From Microbacterium bovistercoris (GTDB taxonomy: Bacteria; Actinomycetota; Actinomycetes; Actinomycetales; Microbacteriaceae), in contig NZ_QUAB01000046.1 of the NCBI RefSeq assembly GCF_003387575.1, positions 1 to 64,000 on the forward strand: DNA of 64,000 bases, in the 5' to 3' direction. Both the position numbers and the translations under genes were made by a program. This document shows positions 15,401 through 23,300 of this stretch, in pieces (position 1 is the first letter of the stretch; every line of letters starts with the position of its first letter). A model generated the notes under the pieces. The model searched no databases, had not been told where the DNA came from, and was given only the letters and a program-made list of their open reading frames with translations.

Positions 15401-15604
15401 CGCCGCCACGGCACCTGCCTGCGCCGCCGGCCACACCGTACGCGGATGGCCGGCGGCCTCGTCGTGGCAGTGCACGCACGGATACCACTCGCCGCAGCAG
15501 TGGAACCGCATGGCGACCACATCGAGGCTTGTGCGGTAGTGCGCGCACCGCGTCTGGGCGTCGACGACGGCGCCGCGGACCAGATGCTCGCCCACGCGGA
15601 TCAT
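15278..15604 (-). CDS. CHY zinc-finger protein
   Basis: A 108-residue protein with many Cys/His pairs: CAHY near residue 20, FHCCGEWYPCVHCHDE near 34-49, ALCGVCAHGM near 69 and ECPGCGAAFNPRCALHQSLYF near 87-107. This is the CHY zinc-finger layout, which binds three zincs. Its start overlaps the bioN stop by 4 bases, so it is the last gene of the biotin transporter operon. In other organisms CHY-finger proteins act in redox or mitochondrial intermembrane-space assembly; its job here is unknown. The 3' part overlaps the convergent acyltransferase gene by 123 bases. Confidence 0.85.
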   Translation of the reverse strand: MIRVGEHLVRGAVVDAQTRCAHYRTSLDVVAMRFHCCGEWYPCVHCHDEAAGHPRTVWPAAQAGAVAALCGVCAHGMSVAEYRVATECPGCGAAFNPRCALHQSLYFE

Positions 15605-16197
15605 CGGACGATCCCGCGCGCCACCAGCGCGTCCCCGACGTCGTCGGCGTGCTTCATCGTGAGGATCAGCAGCGGCAGCGCCGCGCGCACGCCGAGCCGG
15701 GCTCCTCGTGCTCGCTGCGCGTCACGGACCTGGTCGGCGAGGCCCGCGATCACCGGCACCATCGCGATGGTGAGCGAGATCGTCAGGGCGACCGCCTCAG
15801 CGTCGACGCGGAACCGGTGAAGCGGGCGGAGCACGCGCTCCAGAACCGCCAGCAGGTCGCCCGACCGCGTCGTGCGGGTGACGAGGTCGGCGAGCAGCAC
15901 GAGGGCGACCACCCGACCCGTGTTCACCAGTGCTGTGTCCGTTCCGGCGAACAGCCACAGTGCACCGCCGAGCACCAGCACGATCCAACGCAGGCGCCAC
16001 CACGCCCGGCCGAGCGCGGCGATCGGCAGCCCCGCGATCGGATACATCGCCGATACCCCCAGAACCGCGGCGAGCATTCCGACCGGCTCGGGGCGCCAGA
16101 CTGACAGCGCCAGGGCGCACGCCGCCAGCCCCGCGAGTTTCACCCCGGCCGGCAACCGGTGCAGCAGGCCCGTGCCCGGACGGTACAGAGCGATCAT
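15601..16197 (-). CDS. bioN: Energy-coupling factor transporter transmembrane protein (biotin, BioN/EcfT)
   Basis: The 198-residue T component has about five membrane helices and the EcfT coupling motifs: ARG-type elements in DAQRARGARLG near residue 160 and GDALVARG at the C-terminus. These grip the ATPase and transmit ATP hydrolysis to BioY. It is overlapped at both ends: its start overlaps bioM and its stop overlaps the CHY gene. Its place next to bioY and bioM makes it the biotin-dedicated (group I) ECF module. Confidence 0.9.
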   Translation of the reverse strand: MIALYRPGTGLLHRLPAGVKLAGLAACALALSVWRPEPVGMLAAVLGVSAMYPIAGLPIAALGRAWWRLRWIVLVLGGALWLFAGTDTALVNTGRVVALVLLADLVTRTTRSGDLLAVLERVLRPLHRFRVDAEAVALTISLTIAMVPVIAGLADQVRDAQRARGARLGVRAALPLLILTMKHADDVGDALVARGIVR

Positions 16198-16889
16198 CTG
16201 CAGCTCGCCCGGTACTCGTCGATCACCTCTGCCGGGTCGCCCTGCGCCCGCACGCGACCGTCCTCGAACAGCACCGCGTCGTCGCAGCGCGCGGCGAGCC
16301 CGAGGTCGTGGGTCACCAGGACCAGCCGGGATTCCAGCCCCAGCAGCAGGTCGCCGATGCGGCGCGCGTTGCGCAGATCGAGTAGGGTGGTCGGCTCGTC
16401 GGCGACGACGAGCTCCGGCCCCGTCACGAGCACGGAGGCCAGCGCCAGAAGCTGACGCTGACCTCCCGAGAGCGCGGATGCCGGAACGTCGCCACGACCG
16501 GCCAGCCCGTACTCGGTGAGCACCGCCTCGATCCGCTCCGCCCGTTCGGCTCGCGGAACGCCCTGCAGCGACAGCGCGAGATCCTCCGCGGGCGTGGGCA
16601 TGAGGATCTGCGCCTCGGGGTTCGTGAAGACGAACCCGACCCGGCGCCGCAGCTCCTTCGCCTCGCGTGCCGGGTCAAGCCCCAGCACGCGGAGGCGGCC
16701 GGAGGTCGGCAGGCGGAGGCCGTTCAACAGCCGTGCGAACGTGGACTTGCCCGAGCCGTTTCCCCCGATCACCGCGGTGCGCCGCGCGGTGAGCCGAATC
16801 GTGACGTCCGAGAGGATCGTGCGGCCATCCGCCTCGACACCGATTCCGTCGCACGCGACACCTGCGCCGGTCGCCGTATCAAGCCGCAT
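16194..16889 (-). CDS. bioM: Biotin ECF transporter ATPase (BioM)
   Basis: A 231-residue ABC ATPase: Walker A GGNGSGKST near residue 37, Q-loop FTNPEAQILMPT as in CbiO/EcfA ATPases, signature ALSGGQRQLLALA near 134, Walker B LVVADEPT and switch His in VTHD. It energises uptake with BioN and BioY. The start ATG 16889 (MRLDTATG) lies 11 bases inside the end of bioY, and the stop overlaps bioN, so the three are coupled. Confidence 0.92.
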   Translation of the reverse strand: MRLDTATGAGVACDGIGVEADGRTILSDVTIRLTARRTAVIGGNGSGKSTFARLLNGLRLPTSGRLRVLGLDPAREAKELRRRVGFVFTNPEAQILMPTPAEDLALSLQGVPRAERAERIEAVLTEYGLAGRGDVPASALSGGQRQLLALASVLVTGPELVVADEPTTLLDLRNARRIGDLLLGLESRLVLVTHDLGLAARCDDAVLFEDGRVRAQGDPAEVIDEYRASCR

Positions 16890-17457
16890 GAACCGCCACC
16901 GCCGCGCGGCTCTCGAACGCCCGCGGGTAGGCACGGTGCAGGGCGACGGCGAGCACCGTCGCGGCGGCCGCCTTCAGCAGGTCGCCGGGCAGGAACGCCA
17001 GACTCGACAGCGCGGTCGGCGCCAGCGGCACACCGGTGACGAGGGCCTGCACCGGAATGCCGAAGAGGTAGACGACGAGGATGCCTCCCACGACCGCGCC
17101 GAGGCCGGCGCGCCACCACGTGAACCGGCTGCGATGGGCGATCAGCCCGATCACGACGGCGCCGGCGACCCAGCCGAGCAGGTAGCCGGCGGACGGGCCG
17201 ACGAAGACGCCGAGTCCCCCGCGACCGCCGGCGAGCACGGGAAGCCCGATCGCGGCGAGGGCCAGCACCAGCAGCACGGCCAGCGCGCCGCGGCGCGCGC
17301 CGAGCACGAGGCCGGCGAGCATCACGCCCAGCGTCTGGGCGGTGATCGGCACACCGCCGGGCAGCGGTACGACGACCATGCCGAGCGCGACGATGAGCGC
17401 CGCGAAGACGGCGATGCGCGCGAGGTCGGCGCCGAGCGGGCGGTGGGATGCGGACAT
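16879..17457 (-). CDS. bioY: Biotin transporter substrate-binding protein BioY
   Basis: The 192-residue S component of the biotin ECF transporter. Six membrane helices are visible, with the BioY hallmarks GGVPITAQTLGVMLAGLVLG (residues about 35-54) and GPSAGYLLGWVAG near 87. The ATG at 17457 is chosen because AGGAGG stands 6 bases before it. Two 15-bp TetR-type operators lie immediately upstream, next to the divergent regulator gene. Confidence 0.95.
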   Translation of the reverse strand: MSASHRPLGADLARIAVFAALIVALGMVVVPLPGGVPITAQTLGVMLAGLVLGARRGALAVLLVLALAAIGLPVLAGGRGGLGVFVGPSAGYLLGWVAGAVVIGLIAHRSRFTWWRAGLGAVVGGILVVYLFGIPVQALVTGVPLAPTALSSLAFLPGDLLKAAAATVLAVALHRAYPRAFESRAAVAVHAA

Positions 17458-17467
17458 GAAGAACCTC

Positions 17468-17497
17468 CTGAACACTGTTCACCTGAACGGCGTTCAG
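17468..17497. promoter_or_regulatory. Two tandem BioQ-type operators CTGAAC-N3-GTTCA
   Basis: Adjacent copies: 17468-17482 (CTGAACACTGTTCAC) and 17483-17497 (CTGAACGGCGTTCAG), each a palindrome, placed head to tail without a gap. The core TGAAC-N3-GTT is the BioQ site pattern known from Corynebacterium and mycobacteria. The pair covers the predicted bioY start site and the -35 region of bioQ, so binding should block both. Confidence 0.8.
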
Positions 17498-17503
17498 TAT
17501 ACT
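17496..17503. promoter_or_regulatory. Palindromic AGTATACT giving a -10 (TATACT) on both strands
   Basis: The plus strand reads TATACT at 17498-17503, 6 bases before the bioQ ATG (leaderless). The minus strand reads TATACT at 17501-17496, predicting a bioY start near 17489 inside the second operator and a leader of about 32 bases with AGGAGG. Confidence 0.55.
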
Positions 17504-17509
17504 GATTCC

Positions 17510-18055
17510 ATGGCACCCGGACGACATGACCGCGACTCCGTCACGACTCTCGCCCTCGACCTGCTCGATCGCGTGGGCCTCCCCGATCTGTCCATGCGTC
17601 GGCTCGCCGCCGAGCTCGAAGTTCAGCCGAGCGCCCTGTACTGGCATTTCGCGAACAAGCAGGAGCTCCTCGCCGCGGTCGCCGACCGGATCCTCAGCCG
17701 CATCCCGCAGCCGGAGCCGGGCACCGACGTGACCGAGGTCGCCACCGGCATCCGCGATGCTCTGCTGACGTATCGGGACGGCGCCGAGGTCGTCATGTCC
17801 ACCTACGCGCTGCGCCTCGGCGCACGCCGCGCACAGGACGCCCTGCAGGCGGTGATCGGCGACGCCGCGTCGGCCGACGCGCTCTTCGAGTTCATCCTCG
17901 GGCACACGACGCTGGTGCAGCAGCGGATGCACGCCCAGAGCATCGGCGCGGCGACGGATGCTGCGGACGACCCGGCGGCGGATCTCGACGCGGTGTTCCG
18001 CGCCGGAATCCGTGCCTTCGCCGCGCTCAGCGTCGTGCAGGATCCCCGGAGCTGA
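17510..18055 (+). CDS. bioQ: TetR-family regulator, probable biotin repressor BioQ
   Basis: The 181-residue TetR protein has an N-terminal helix-turn-helix (SMRRLAAELEVQPSALYWHFANKQELL, about residues 28-54) and a C-terminal ligand/dimer domain. It is divergent from bioY and separated by two CTGAAC-N3-GTTCA operators. BioQ is the actinobacterial TetR regulator of biotin genes and recognises this type of site, so the assignment rests on family, position and operator together. The start ATG 17510 is fixed by TATACT 6 bases upstream. The 3' end overlaps the convergent MFS gene by 29 bases. Confidence 0.82.
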   Translation: MAPGRHDRDSVTTLALDLLDRVGLPDLSMRRLAAELEVQPSALYWHFANKQELLAAVADRILSRIPQPEPGTDVTEVATGIRDALLTYRDGAEVVMSTYALRLGARRAQDALQAVIGDAASADALFEFILGHTTLVQQRMHAQSIGAATDAADDPAADLDAVFRAGIRAFAALSVVQDPRS

Positions 18056-19451
18056 CGGCCGGCGCCGCCGGCCCGTCGCCGAGCCGGAAGCCGGGGACTG
18101 CGGCGATCAGCAGGACGACCACGGCCAGCCCGAACACCACGGGGAAGCCGGACCCGGCGATCGGAAGACTGACGAACAGCAGCCCCGCGATGGCGATCGT
18201 CACCGCCGAACCCGTCGAGTCCGAGATCGACAGGGCCGAGGAGTTGAATCCTTCATCAGTCGGCGTCGAATAGGCCAGGGTGAGCACCGTGAGCCGCGGG
18301 TAGAGCAGCCCCATGCCGCCGCCTGCGAATCCCCACAGCACCACCACCACCCATGGAGCCGCGTGCACGGCGGCGACGACGAGGACCCCGCCGAAGCCGA
18401 CCAGCATCAGGACCGTGCTGATCACCTCCATCCGGCGGCTGCCGAGGCGGTCGCCGTATCTGCCCTGCACCGCCGACCCGCCCGACCAGGCGAGCGCCGA
18501 AACGGTGAGCGCGAGCCCCGCGATCGTCGGGCTGAAGTCGAACCGCTCCATGAGCATCTTCGGCACATAGGCCTCCGCGGCGAAGAACGCGCCGGCGGCG
18601 AGCCCGCGCATCAGTACGACGCTCGGCAGCCGTGGTGCGGCCCGCAGCGTTCCCGCCGGCAGCAGCGGTCGGATCGCGAACGCGATGGCCATGACGGATG
18701 CCGCCGCGAGCGGCCAGCCCGCAGCCGGTGCGAGATCGGCGGCGAAACCGACCACGACCGCGGCGACGGCGACGATCACGGCGAGCATGATGCGGAGCCC
18801 GATCCGTGCGCCGGCCGGGAGCCCTTCGGCAGGCGGATCCTCCGCCTCACCGGGGTGCGTGTTCAGGTCGACACCGCGCAGGCGGACGGCGACCAGCACG
18901 AAGGCGACCGCCGTCAGCACGGCGACCCCGAGGAACGCCCACCGCCAGTGCAGGTACTGCGCCACTGCGCCCGCGAGGAACGGGCCGACCATCGACGGCA
19001 CGACCCAGGCCGCGGCATAGGCGGCGAAGATCCGCCCGTGCAGCTGCGGCGGATACACCCGCGCGACGACGACGTAGAGCGCGACGGTCTGCCCACCGCC
19101 GCCGAGGCCCTGGATGAGCCGCCCGAGGACGAGCGTGTACATGTCGGTGGCGGCGCCCGCGATCACCAGACCGACGATGAACAGCGCGATCGCCGTGTAC
19201 AGCGGCGCTCGCGGACCGGCCCGGTCGCTCCAGGCACCGGCCACGACCATGCCGATCACGCCGGTGGCCAGCGTTCCCGCGAACGCGACGGCGTACAGAG
19301 CCTCGCCCTGCAAATCCGTCGCGACCAGCGGCATCACCGTGGTCACGGCCAGCGCCTCTATCGCGGCGAGGAAGATCAGGACGACCGAGCCGACCGTGAT
19401 GCCGAGTCGCTGGCCGTCCCAGATCGTCGCCGCGGATGCCGGGGCGCTCAC
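18027..19451 (-). CDS. MFS transporter
   Basis: The 474-residue major facilitator protein has roughly 12-14 membrane helices. The first carries AIEALAVTTVMPLVATDLQG, as in drug-exporter (DHA) families, followed by WSDRAGPR, the motif A-like loop, and GRLIQGLGGGG (motif C-like Gly-rich). It starts at GTG 19451, overlapping the stop of the MalY gene (GTGA), so it is co-translated with it. The pairing may mean export of an amino acid or sulfur compound linked to the lyase, but the substrate is not known. Confidence 0.85.
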   Translation of the reverse strand: MSAPASAATIWDGQRLGITVGSVVLIFLAAIEALAVTTVMPLVATDLQGEALYAVAFAGTLATGVIGMVVAGAWSDRAGPRAPLYTAIALFIVGLVIAGAATDMYTLVLGRLIQGLGGGGQTVALYVVVARVYPPQLHGRIFAAYAAAWVVPSMVGPFLAGAVAQYLHWRWAFLGVAVLTAVAFVLVAVRLRGVDLNTHPGEAEDPPAEGLPAGARIGLRIMLAVIVAVAAVVVGFAADLAPAAGWPLAAASVMAIAFAIRPLLPAGTLRAAPRLPSVVLMRGLAAGAFFAAEAYVPKMLMERFDFSPTIAGLALTVSALAWSGGSAVQGRYGDRLGSRRMEVISTVLMLVGFGGVLVVAAVHAAPWVVVVLWGFAGGGMGLLYPRLTVLTLAYSTPTDEGFNSSALSISDSTGSAVTIAIAGLLFVSLPIAGSGFPVVFGLAVVVLLIAAVPGFRLGDGPAAPAVSSGDPARR

Positions 19452-20608
19452 CGTCCGACCAGCGGTGCGATGCGCTGCACGGCCTCGCGGATGAGCTCCG
19501 GGCTGGTGCCGAAGTTCAGCCGCACGTGTCCGCGTCCCTCCGCGCCGAAGGCCGGTCCGAAGTGCAGCGCGACCTTCGCCTCGCGGAGGATGCGCTTCGC
19601 CGGGTTGTCGCCCCAACCCAGGTCGGTCAGGTCGATCCAGGCGAGGTACCCCGCATCCGGCATCCGGTAGCGGGACCCGGGCAGGTGCTCCGCGAGCAGC
19701 GTGCCGAGCAGCCTGCGGTTCTCGTCGAGAGCGGCCAGCAGGCCGTCGAGCCAGGGATCGCTCTCGGGCGAGAACGCCGCAATCGCCGCGAGCAGCCCGA
19801 ACTGTCCCGTCCGCCACTCCACCTCTACAGGCAGCCCGCGCAGGACGGACGCATGCTCGTCCGAGGCGGCGATCATCAGGGCGCACTTCAGCCCGGCCAG
19901 GTTGAACGCCTTGCTGGCGCTCGTGACGGCGAAGCCGACGCGCGCCGCAGCATCCGATGCCGCCAGAAACGGCGTGAAGCCGGCATCCGGCTGCACCAGC
20001 GGCGCGTGGATCTCGTCGGAGACGACCACGGCGCCGTGCCGCTCGGCGATCTCGGCGAGAGCCGCGAGCGATTCACGGCTGTGCACGGAACCGGTCGGGT
20101 TGTGCGGGTTGCACAGCAGCACGGCACGCGCACCGGTGGCGAGGGCCGCGTCGATGCCGTCGAGGTCGAGTTCCCAGCCCGTGCCGGTGTCGTGCAGGGG
20201 CACGCGCTCGACGACGGCGCCCGCCTCGTCGACCAGGTCGAAGAACGGCGGATACACCGGCGGCGTAACGATGACGCTCTCCCCCGGCGAGACCACGCGG
20301 CGCAGGATCTCGACGATCCCCATGCTCACGTCCGCCGTGGACCGGATGCGGGACGCGTCGGGCGTCCAGCCGAACCGGCGCTGCGCGAAGGCGGCGTACG
20401 CCTGTGCCAGCGGTGTCTGCGACGCGACGTAACCGGTGTCGCCGATGCGGACGGCGTGCTCGAGAGCCGTGCTGATCGCCGGCGCGAGCGGGAAGTCCGT
20501 CTCGGCGACGAACATCGGCAGGACGTCCTCCGGGTACTCCCGCCACTTCTCACTCGACCTTCGGCGCAGGACGTCGAGAGGAAGGGCGCGGATCGGAGCG
20601 ACGGTCAT
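19448..20608 (-). CDS. MalY/PatB-type PLP aminotransferase (probable cystathionine beta-lyase)
   Basis: A 386-residue fold-type I PLP enzyme: NPHNPTG near residue 165, SDEIHAPLV near 197, the Schiff-base Lys in TSASKAFNLAGLK near 229-241 and the C-terminal RLNFGTS Arg. The N-terminal LPMFVAETDFPLAP matches MalY/PatB (WVAD-DF type) proteins, which cleave cystathionine to homocysteine. It has its own leaderless promoter and is followed by the MFS gene. An aminotransferase role instead of the lyase cannot be excluded. Confidence 0.85.
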   Translation of the reverse strand: MTVAPIRALPLDVLRRRSSEKWREYPEDVLPMFVAETDFPLAPAISTALEHAVRIGDTGYVASQTPLAQAYAAFAQRRFGWTPDASRIRSTADVSMGIVEILRRVVSPGESVIVTPPVYPPFFDLVDEAGAVVERVPLHDTGTGWELDLDGIDAALATGARAVLLCNPHNPTGSVHSRESLAALAEIAERHGAVVVSDEIHAPLVQPDAGFTPFLAASDAAARVGFAVTSASKAFNLAGLKCALMIAASDEHASVLRGLPVEVEWRTGQFGLLAAIAAFSPESDPWLDGLLAALDENRRLLGTLLAEHLPGSRYRMPDAGYLAWIDLTDLGWGDNPAKRILREAKVALHFGPAFGAEGRGHVRLNFGTSPELIREAVQRIAPLVGR

Positions 20609-20614
20609 GGAACG

Positions 20615-20620
20615 AGCCTA
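20615..20620 (-). promoter_or_regulatory. -10 TAGGCT, 6 bases before MalY-type gene
   Basis: TAGGCT-CGTTCC-ATG on the minus strand, with no Shine-Dalgarno. Confidence 0.5.
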
Positions 20621-20637
20621 GCGATGCCGGCGACGGC

Positions 20638-20670
20638 GAAGGGCACGGCCGCCAGGCAGCCGTGCCCTTC
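20638..20670. terminator. Hairpin terminator after the suf operon
   Basis: A perfect 12-bp stem GAAGGGCACGGC / GCCGTGCCCTTC with a 9-base loop, 9 bases after the sufT stop and just upstream of the next operon's promoter. There is no strong U run. Confidence 0.75.
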
Positions 20671-20679
20671 AAACGTCTG

Positions 20680-21009
20680 TCAGATCGCGAAGCCGAGAGC
20701 GCGCATCATGTCGCGCCCGTCGTCGGTGATCCGCTCAGGACCCCACGGCGGCATCCACACCCAGTTGATGCGGAACCGGTCCACGACGTTGTCCAGGGCC
20801 TGCGCGGTCTGCTCCTCGAGCACGTCGGTGAGCGGGCATCCGGCGCTGGTCAGGGTCATGTGGATCACGAGCGCGTCGTTCTCGTCGTCCCAGGCGAGAT
20901 CGTAGATCAGTCCCAGGTCGACGACGTTGATCCCGAGCTCGGGATCCATGACGTCCTTCAGAGCCTCGGTGACCTCGTCGTACTTCTCGTCGGTCAGCGT
21001 TGCGGTCAT
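20680..21009 (-). CDS. sufT: MIP18/DUF59 metal-sulfur cluster assembly factor (SufT)
   Basis: A 109-residue MIP18 family protein: MDPELGINVVDLGLIYDL near residue 20 and TSAGCPLTDVLEEQ near 53 with the conserved Cys. SufT helps mature Fe-S proteins. It is last in the suf operon, but a TAGGCT hexamer 6 bases upstream overlaps the sufC stop codon and may drive it separately. Confidence 0.9.
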   Translation of the reverse strand: MTATLTDEKYDEVTEALKDVMDPELGINVVDLGLIYDLAWDDENDALVIHMTLTSAGCPLTDVLEEQTAQALDNVVDRFRINWVWMPPWGPERITDDGRDMMRALGFAI

Positions 21010-21015
21010 GCCCTC

Positions 21016-21021
21016 AGCCTA
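21016..21021 (-). promoter_or_regulatory. -10 TAGGCT, 6 bases before sufT, sharing the sufC stop codon
   Basis: The first three bases (TAG, 21021-21019) are the stop codon of sufC. It allows sufT to be expressed apart from the rest of the operon. Confidence 0.4.
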
Positions 21022-21789
21022 CGCTTCGATGGGCGCGCTGGGGTCGAGGAAGCGGTCGTAGCCCTCGTCCTCGAGACGGTCGGCCAGCTCGGGGCCGCCC
21101 TCCTCGACGATCTTGCCCGCGACGACCACGTGCACGTAGTCGGGGCGGATGTAGCGCAGGATGCGGGTGTAGTGCGTGATCAGCAGCACGCCGAGGTTCG
21201 TCTCGGCCTTGGCGCGGTTCACGCCCTCGGACACGATCTTGAGCGCGTCGACGTCGAGGCCGGAGTCGGTCTCGTCGAGCACGGCGAACTTCGGCTTGAG
21301 CACCTCGAGCTGCAGGATCTCGTGACGCTTCTTCTCGCCGCCGGAGAAGCCCTCGTTGACGTTGCGCTGCGCGAACTTGGGATCCATGCGCAGGTTCGCC
21401 ATCGCGGACTTGACGTCCTTGGTCCAGGCGCGGATCGAGGGCGCCTCGCCGTCGAGCGCGGTCTTCGCCGTGCGCAGGAAGTTCGTCACCGTGACGCCGG
21501 GGATCTCGACCGGGTACTGCATGGCGAGGAACAGGCCGGCACGGGCGCGCTCGTCGACGGACATCTCGAGGACGTCCTCGCCGTCGAACGTGATGGTGCC
21601 CTGGGTGACGGTGTACTTCGGGTGACCGGCGATCGTGTACGCCAGGGTCGACTTGCCGGAGCCGTTCGGGCCCATGATGGCGTGCGTCTCACCCGTCTTG
21701 ATCGTCAGGTCGATGCCGTTGAGGATCGGGGTGGTTCCGGCATCCGTCTCGACCGTCACGTGCAGGTCGCGGATCTCAAGAACAGACAT
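21019..21789 (-). CDS. sufC: Fe-S cluster assembly ATPase SufC
   Basis: The 256-residue ABC-type ATPase of the SufBCD scaffold: Walker A GPNGSGKST near residue 39, NEGFSGGEKKRHEILQ near 143 (the SufC signature), DETDSGLDVDALK near 171 and the His loop LITHYTRIL. It lacks any transporter partner and works with SufB and SufD in the cytoplasm. It lies 33 bases after the Rieske gene. Confidence 0.97.
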   Translation of the reverse strand: MSVLEIRDLHVTVETDAGTTPILNGIDLTIKTGETHAIMGPNGSGKSTLAYTIAGHPKYTVTQGTITFDGEDVLEMSVDERARAGLFLAMQYPVEIPGVTVTNFLRTAKTALDGEAPSIRAWTKDVKSAMANLRMDPKFAQRNVNEGFSGGEKKRHEILQLEVLKPKFAVLDETDSGLDVDALKIVSEGVNRAKAETNLGVLLITHYTRILRYIRPDYVHVVVAGKIVEEGGPELADRLEDEGYDRFLDPSAPIEA

Positions 21790-21822
21790 TCAGATTTCCT
21801 TCGTTTCTCGTGCGACGGCGGC

Positions 21823-22149
21823 TCAGGCCGCGACCGTCGCACTCGGGTCGATGAGCACGTCGTCTCCGTCGATCGTGACGGTGTAGACCGGGACGGGCTC
21901 GAAAGCGGGGAGGTTGAGGGGCTTGCCCGTGACGAGCGAGAATGCGGAGCCGTGCGCCCAGCACTCCAGCGTCTCGCCCTCGACGAAGCCCTCGGCCAGC
22001 GAGATGTCGCCATGGGTGCAGGTGTCGCCGATCGCGTGCACGACGTCGTTCGAGTCGCGCACGACGGCGATCGGCTTGCCGTCGAGCACCACGCGCAGCG
22101 GGGTGTCCTGCTCGAGCTCGCTGAGCGCGCAGGCGCGCTGGGCGGTCAC
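21823..22149 (-). CDS. Rieske [2Fe-2S] ferredoxin of the suf operon
   Basis: A 108-residue Rieske domain with cluster ligands Cys-Thr-His-Gly (CTHGD, near 45) and Cys-Trp-Ala-His (CWAHGS, near 64). It starts at GTG 22149, overlapping the sufD stop (GTGA). Such stand-alone ferredoxins are placed between sufD and sufC in many actinobacteria. It may donate electrons for cluster assembly or be a client. There is no oxygenase gene nearby, so an oxygenase-subunit name would be unsupported. Confidence 0.9.
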   Translation of the reverse strand: MTAQRACALSELEQDTPLRVVLDGKPIAVVRDSNDVVHAIGDTCTHGDISLAEGFVEGETLECWAHGSAFSLVTGKPLNLPAFEPVPVYTVTIDGDDVLIDPSATVAA

Positions 22150-23297
22150 GCGTTCACCTGCGCGAGTTCGGCCTCGATGGCGACCATGAGCTCCTCCTCC
22201 AGCGAGGGGATGCCGAGGCGCTGCACGATGTCGCTGAGGAAGCCCAGCACGACCAGACGTCGCGCCTGCTCCTCGTCGATGCCGCGAGCCTGCAGGTAGA
22301 ACAGCTGCTCGTCGTCGAAGCGGCCGGTGGCGCTGGCGTGGCCGGCCCCGAGGATGTCGCCTGTCTCGATCTCGAGGTTCGGGATCGAGTCCGCGCGAGC
22401 GCCCTCGGTGAGCACCAGGTTGCGGTTGGCCTCGTAGGAGTCGGTGCCGACGGCGTCGGCCCCGATGAGCACGTCGCCGATCCACACGCTGTGCGCGCTC
22501 TCACCCTGCAGCGCGCCCTTGTAGAGCACGTCGCCGACGGTGTGCGCACCCTTGTGGTACAGGTACACCTGCGACTCGAGGTGCTGCCCGGCGTCGGCGT
22601 AGGAGAGGCCGTAGAGGCGACCCTCCGATCCGTTGCCGGCGAGCTCGACATTCGGGTTCACGCGGACCAGGCCGCCGCCGAAGCTGACGACGGAGTGCGT
22701 GAGCGCGGCGTCACGGCCGACCTGCGCCTGGTGGGATGCGGCGTGCACCGCGTCGTCCTGCCACTGCTGAACGCTGACGACCGTGAGCTTGGCACCGTCG
22801 CGAACCAGGATCTCGACGTTCTGCGCGTACTGGGCGGAGCCCGTGTGACGCAGCAGGACGGTCGCCGAGCTGTTGATGCCGGCCTCGATGACGATATGCC
22901 CGTCGGCGCGGCGCTCGGCACCCTGGCCGGTGATCGTCACGACGATCGGCTCGGCGACCTCGGCGTCGGACGGGATGTCGATGTGCAGAGCCTCGGCGGA
23001 GCCCTTCCAAGCGACCGCGGAGACGACGTCCTCCGGGCGGAAGAACTCACCCCGCGGAGCAATGCCCGCAGCGAGCGGCGTGCCGACGTACTGATCGGAT
23101 CTGACCTCGTAGGTCACGCCGTCGTTCTGCGGGGCGGCCTCGAACAGGGCACGCAGCTTCTCGACCGGCGTGTGCTTCCAGTTGACCTCACGTCCGTTCG
23201 GAGCGCCGAAGTCGTCCGGCTCGAACGAGTGCGGCCGCTCTGAACGGGTCTGCACCGGCACGAAGGCAGGCTCGACCTCGATGTATGCGGTTGTCAC
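22146..23297 (-). CDS. sufD: Fe-S cluster assembly protein SufD
   Basis: The 383-residue SufD scaffold subunit: an N-terminal helical part, then a right-handed beta-helix, with the conserved C-terminal block containing SYEANRNLVLTEGARADSIPNLEI near 285 and FYLQARGI near 330. It pairs with SufB and SufC. It starts 3 bases after sufB, and its stop overlaps the Rieske gene. Confidence 0.95.
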   Translation of the reverse strand: MTTAYIEVEPAFVPVQTRSERPHSFEPDDFGAPNGREVNWKHTPVEKLRALFEAAPQNDGVTYEVRSDQYVGTPLAAGIAPRGEFFRPEDVVSAVAWKGSAEALHIDIPSDAEVAEPIVVTITGQGAERRADGHIVIEAGINSSATVLLRHTGSAQYAQNVEILVRDGAKLTVVSVQQWQDDAVHAASHQAQVGRDAALTHSVVSFGGGLVRVNPNVELAGNGSEGRLYGLSYADAGQHLESQVYLYHKGAHTVGDVLYKGALQGESAHSVWIGDVLIGADAVGTDSYEANRNLVLTEGARADSIPNLEIETGDILGAGHASATGRFDDEQLFYLQARGIDEEQARRLVVLGFLSDIVQRLGIPSLEEELMVAIEAELAQVNA

Positions 23298-23300
23298 GGG

